This document shows positions 59,130-64,000 of a stretch of 64,000 bases of DNA, in pieces. A model generated the notes under the pieces. That model was not told where the DNA came from. It searched no databases and saw nothing but the letters and a program-made list of their open reading frames with translations. Location of the stretch: NCBI GenBank assembly GCA_013180625.2, contig SNVD02007645.1, positions 1 through 64,000 on the forward strand, given 5' to 3'. A program made the position numbers and the translations under genes. The stretch is from Boswellia sacra. Its lineage: Eukaryota; Streptophyta; Magnoliopsida; Sapindales; Burseraceae. Position 1 is the first letter of the stretch. Every line of letters begins with the position of its first letter.

Positions 59130-62100
59130 CTACCACCAATCATACTTCCTTATTTCATTACTGCCGGAGTTATCAAACCTGGATGCTGCAAATCTATGAT
59201 GCAAAGTTTGCCTTTTAGATGACTGAGGACTTGAAAAACGACCACCAGCAGTAACAGCAGAAATTCTATGACTCTTACTGGATGGTGTTGCAGGAGACCT
59301 CCAGTGATTCCTTTTGTCCTTTCCTTTTGAGAATTCTCCAGGATCCTCTGTTATCCAACCACCTCTCTGTTTTGATTTTCGAGGCGTTGTAAAGCCTTTT
59401 TCTTCCTTTTGGGTCTTTTTCCTTTTCTGACCCTTACCAAGATCGCGAGGTGCAGACATGAAACCCAAGTTATCTTTATTTTCTCCATGAGGTCTAAGTG
59501 TTCGAGTTGATGAATCAAACTTCTTCTTACGAACCTGCAGCAGGCCAAGGAGATACAGATTACAATTTGATAGAGCTACTCAACAATGGATATTCAAAGG
59601 GAAGCACACAATGCACAATGACTTGGAAAACATAAAACTAACCTTTGCTGAACTCACACATTCACGCGCAAAATGTCCTTCTCCTCCACACCTGTAGCAG
59701 GAACCAGGTGAAGCAGAGTCTGTGGTTTCACCACGTGACCTAGCACATGCCTGCATAAAAAAGATTCAAATTAAAAATGCAGGCTACTAAGAAGGAGCAA
59801 ACAAAATTAGACAATCAAAACCCATTTCCGCCCCAAGACCCAAGAGAACCAATGTTTCCAACGCTGAAGTTATAAGAGGTCAGCCCCCCATGACAAAGTA
59901 CATTGATGAATGGAAAATTAAGAGATTTCAAGGGAAAAACGAAATTATCGAAATAGACACATGAATATTCAGAGAGAAGTTGATGAAAGAAGCGACATTA
60001 CTTTAACACAAAAGGCTAGAGCACACCACCCAAAAAACACACACACCCCAAAAATTAAAGTGAACAAAATTGAATGAAAATACCTACCAAACCAGTGTGA
60101 CCCATTTGACCACATTTGAAACATGAAACTTCGCTTGAACCAGCGACAGCAACATTCGCACAACACAAATGGCCAAAATTCTTGCAAACGTAACATTGTA
60201 TTTCCTAATGAACGAATAAAAACACAAGGGTTAAAAAGCTAAACAATAAAAAATTCAGACCATATTTGCAAAAACTCAAAGTGATGCAAAAGGGTAAGAA
60301 CTAACAGTTGAACTTACCTTGAGGTCATCAAAGGAATAATTGTTCCTGCATGAAAACATGTCATGACCGGAATCCCCGCATTTCAAACATATTTTAGCAT
60401 TATGTGAGCTGCTCTTGTATTTCTCTAGACAATCTTTTGCACGGTGACCGCCTTTTTTGCAAATAAAGCAATCTTGTGCCTACAAAGAAACCAAAATATG
60501 TTTTAGTACCAATATGTGTTACGATCTGAGTCACAGAATGATCTTTTAGGAACTTTTACTCAAAAAAAGTCTAAAAGAAAACAATATGTATATTTATAGA
60601 AACCCCCAAAAAAAAAAAAGCAGTAATGAAAGTTTTCAAAATTGAAAAAAAGAATTAACTTCATTAGAGGCTCTGGTCAATCAACTAGAATTTTGAAACT
60701 GCACTGAAGCTTGCTTTGGCAAGTGTTCCTCTCTCTCTCTCTCTCTCTCTGTGCCTGGAATCCGTTACCTCCACCACTCTAGAACCCTGGTGCAGGTAGG
60801 ATTAGATTCCAAGGGAGGCCCCTAATTAGCTTGGAAGTCCATAAATGATCATGATGATGGTCAAATTGATGTGGCGCATAAAAGTTCTTAATGATTACAA
60901 TTTCAGGTCAACTGACAGAGCAGTCAATAGGCAAGCAACAAGAATGCCTCAACTCTCCCACATCTACAAGTCCACTTCACATGATAATGTAAGTGCCAGG
61001 CAAGAATTTATGCCTACGTATTGGGGATAAAATCAACATGATTATACCAAATCCATTCTCCTCTTAATAAACAGAAAAATGATAAATTCTCTGACATCAA
61101 TTACTATTTACAACACCATATACACATGCAAACATGTAGCAAATAACCTCAATAAGAGAGAGTTTTAACACATGTACGAATGGAAAAACACCACATAGAC
61201 ACTAAGAAATATCAGCATCGTTAATCACGCATAAAATAAAAGCTGCATTACTTTAGGAGAAACCCTTTATTTGTGACATAAGCAAAGCATATATAACAAA
61301 ACACCGCCTAGACACAAACTCACAGACTTCTCCTTTAAGCTGAAATGCGGAAAAGCAATTTTTTAATTTGTTTAGCAAGCATTATTCATAGCTTTATATC
61401 CATTAAATCATATCCAACCAAAACTAGCTATTGGAGAATGAATGTATACTCATACAGACTATTCATAGTATAAACATAGAAATCCAAAAATGCATACATC
61501 AATATTTTCATCTTTTTCTTTCTTTTTTTTTAAAAAAAGCTTGACTTCTTTCATTGTTTGAAGATACCTCTTGCAACATAATATTATTTAAAATTTTAAT
61601 CTAAAACCTTTTTTGCATTCAGTCTCTACGATAGCCTCAACTACAAACATTCAATAAGTGAATGTGCTAACCTAAAAATAACAATAAACGCATATTTGTT
61701 TACAATATTAATTTCATTTATGTCTCAGCTTTCATACATGTACCAACTGCAACAAAAAGAATAATATAGAAGATATACAATATTTAAACTCGGAAACATA
61801 TATTTAAAGACAACAGTCAGCAACTTTAAAAAAACAGTCCACATTCAAAACAGCAAAAGTAATCAGCTTTGCATCATTCTATCTTCTGACAAACCTTGGA
61901 GCATTGCTTGGCACCATGGTCCAAACTCCCACAAATGAAACACGGCTTCTTCCGCTTCAAAGCAGATGTACAGTTCACAGCCATATGCCCCTCTTCACCA
62001 CAATTATAGCACGTTTCCCACCCGCTATCTGGAGGATCAAAATACCTCGGCCCCCGCTGATAGAATAAATATAAGATAGATACTAAACTAAGGCTCCACA

Positions 62101-62771
62101 TCGAAATTGCATATTTTTCAAAATGGTAGTGCTAATCAACTATTTTCAACTCACAAGAAGCTTTCGTAGCACAATATTGTCAGTTATCTCAACAGAATTT
62201 TGATCCACAACTTCAACTGTCTCTACGGACTTTATTGCCTCTTCACCATTCTCAATTGTCTCCACCTTCTGAGCTTCCTTTGCAACGACCTAATGCAAAA
62301 CTTATTACAATTTTACCATATAATATAATCATAATAATGATGAAATTCTAAAGGGAAAGAACACAAACTCACAGATTGGTCTCCAATTTCCACCTTCTCA
62401 ATCTTCTTCTTTTTCCTAACCCTAACTCTCTTCTTATCACCCTTCACATCTTGAGTGATTGCATCATCACTTGTGCTACTGGGACCTGCAATGATGACCT
62501 CCGACTCCAACAAAGATGAAGAAGCGAGATCCACTACATGATCATTCTTCTTCTCGTCAACCAAAAAGGCCTCATTGTCATCATCTTCCTGAGCCAACTT
62601 GGCTGCACGCATTAATAGATGTTTCTCCACAATCTTAAGGCTGAGGTCCTCATTTGCCTCCTCATCATCACTGCTTGCTACTTCCACCTGCTTCAGTTTC
62701 TTTTCTGTTTCTTCTTCTTCCTCGTTTTCTTCAAGCTCCAATTTCTCTTTCAATTTTAACCTTTGTGACAT
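59130..62771 (-). CDS. CCHC zinc-knuckle protein, AIR1/ZCCHC7-like
   Basis: Seven coding exons, all in phase with GT-AG introns: 62771-62373, 62289-62155, 62056-61895, 60479-60318, 60204-60088, 59750-59643 and 59534-59130, giving 495 residues. The N-terminal third is acidic and Lys-rich (ENEEEEETEKKLK; KKRVRVRKKKKIEKVE). Seven knuckles follow: CYNCGEEGHMAVNC, CFICGSLDHGAKQC, CFICKKGGHRAKDC, CLKCGDSGHDMFSC, CYVCKNFGHLCC (non-canonical), CFKCGQMGHTGLAC (split by an intron) and CYRCGGEGHFAREC. The C-terminus is basic with many Ser, ending IRKYDWW. Proteins of this build bind RNA; AIR1/AIR2 and ZCCHC7 are TRAMP-complex subunits that feed RNA to the nuclear exosome. A TRAMP role here is inferred. 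The ATG at 62771 is the first in frame. Confidence 0.88.
60729..60751. repeat. (CT)n microsatellite in a zinc-knuckle gene intron
   Basis: Eleven CT units in the 1.4-kb third intron. Confidence 0.95.
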
Positions 62772-64000
62772 GTTCAAAATCTCAACTGCGGATCACCTTG
62801 TTGATCAAAGCTCTAATTCTAATATGCTGCAAATATAGAAATAAAATATTTTTTTTTAACTCATACAAGGAAAAAAAGGTCATGACTATTTGGGCAATTT
62901 ACTTGTTTATGTTTCAAATGTCTTACCTCGAATTGGTAAATTATTAAACTGCAACAAGCACATTATTTAAGATCTGAAACTGAAACAATCAAGCATTGAA
63001 GAACTTAGGGCACTGGTGTCTCACATTGTAATTTTTAATAATTGCATTGAGTATATTGTACTGCAATAACTATTGCTATGCAGAATATCATGTAGTGTTT
63101 TGTCGAACATTATACTTAAAGTAGTTTTATACTATACTAAAGTTAGATGCTTTACAAGGGGCAGAGCTAGCTTATGGGCCTCCTCAAGCCCAATAAAGAT
63201 ATATTTGCAAATTGCATGCATAAAAGATGATATTTTCGTAGTCAGCCCTTGATTTTACAGTTTTTCTTTGTTTGGTCCCCCTTTAATTATTGTTCTTCTT
63301 TTAGGCCCCTTCTTAATACATGTTTGTACAAGGTCAAGTGCCCGTGAAAGCATCATCAAAGCAAAACTCATTATGAAAATAAAGTAAAACATTAGAAAAA
63401 TAAAACAGAAACTTATTTAGATTTTCAACTTACTTTCAAATATTAAAGATATGTAAGACTTTTATCAATAAAAATTTAATTATACCTCACTTCCGGCTAT
63501 CCATTACAAATCAAGACACCTTCTTTAAAAGCAAGCTTTGACACAGTAGCTTAGCCTCAAAGTTTCAAAAAAGATACCTGAACAAGTAAAACTTGAACAA
63601 TTAATTGAGCAGACAAAGAAATATGGTTCTAGTGTACCAGTGACAAAATGCACTTTGATTATATATTTTCAAATCTTTCGAATTGCACAGATATATTTAC
63701 AAAATGATGTTGAAGAAACAAACATAAAATTATCAAAAACCCGTATTAATTTGACATAACAAAAATACCCAACAAATTTCATTTCCTGTAAAACACTAAG
63801 CTTATGATTGAACAAAACCCAAATGGAATTGAACCAAGCACAAGAAGTCAATCAATAAACGTGTATTATATTAAACTGACTAACCATGATAACTTGAAAT
63901 AATGCCTTTAGTCCTATATACTAAATATTAAATAAATATTTTCTTTTCTCTTTCATTGGAAAAGTCATTCATAAATTTATACTAAAAAATTATTTAATTA
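62772..64000. other. Upstream region of the zinc-knuckle gene, no further gene seen
   Basis: AT-rich. The right edge shows no conserved coding sequence. Text near 63160-63310 (GGGGCAGAGCTAGCTTATGG and GGTCCCCCTTTAATTATTG) looks like an old repeat but cannot be classified. Confidence 0.45.

Noticed and set aside
62599..62947. Plus-strand Ser-rich frames over the first zinc-knuckle exon
   Set aside because: They are the antisense of the acidic N-terminus of the real gene, which has full splice support.

Overview
The window is nuclear DNA from a flowering plant, most likely a eudicot. It is AT-rich, has split genes with GT-AG introns, and is dense in plant transposons. Three host genes can be read with full exon chains, all on the minus strand: a CRR42-type chloroplast NDH assembly factor (23382-24087), a TOUSLED-like protein kinase (29838-41089, 16 coding exons), and a CCHC zinc-knuckle protein of the AIR1/ZCCHC7 type (59130-62771, 7 coding exons).

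Layout. Bases 1-18339 are the 5' part of a CACTA (En/Spm) transposon whose transposase runs off the left edge. An Athila-like Ty3/gypsy LTR retrotransposon (464-9701, 5-bp TSD GTAGG) sits inside the transposase reading frame. That retroelement has lost its RT, RNase H and integrase, but carries an intronless, full-length, broken copy of a host cytokinin-activating LOG gene. The CACTA 5' region (10.1-18.3 kb) carries host exon fragments, clearly a phospholipase D zeta exon and a 4CL-like exon, plus a duplicated exon-like cassette. Next come a possible LTR-like element (18.9-21.8 kb), one arm of a long-distance inverted repeat (22.0-22.6 kb), CRR42, and a complete hAT transposon (24262-28852) with perfect 8-bp TSDs and an apparently intact transposase, inserted about 175 bp upstream of the CRR42 start codon. 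TOUSLED follows. A decayed SIRE-like Ty1/copia element (42622-52191) with an extra ORF after pol follows TOUSLED. The rest is intergenic DNA with MITE-like repeats, the second arm of the inverted repeat (54.6-55.6 kb), an LTR remnant and the zinc-knuckle gene.

Main points for a second look: (1) a 38-bp perfect Nextera mate-pair junction adapter at 5390-5427, which marks a library artefact and possible misjoin; (2) two unrelated elements that each carry host gene material, by different routes (mRNA-derived LOG in the LTR element, intron-flanked exons in the CACTA element); (3) the intact hAT element in the CRR42 promoter; (4) the inverted repeat bracketing the CRR42-hAT-TOUSLED-copia block. 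I found no CRISPR array, rRNA or tRNA gene. I cannot point with confidence to a wholly new biological system; the gene-capturing CACTA and LTR elements are the closest candidates.
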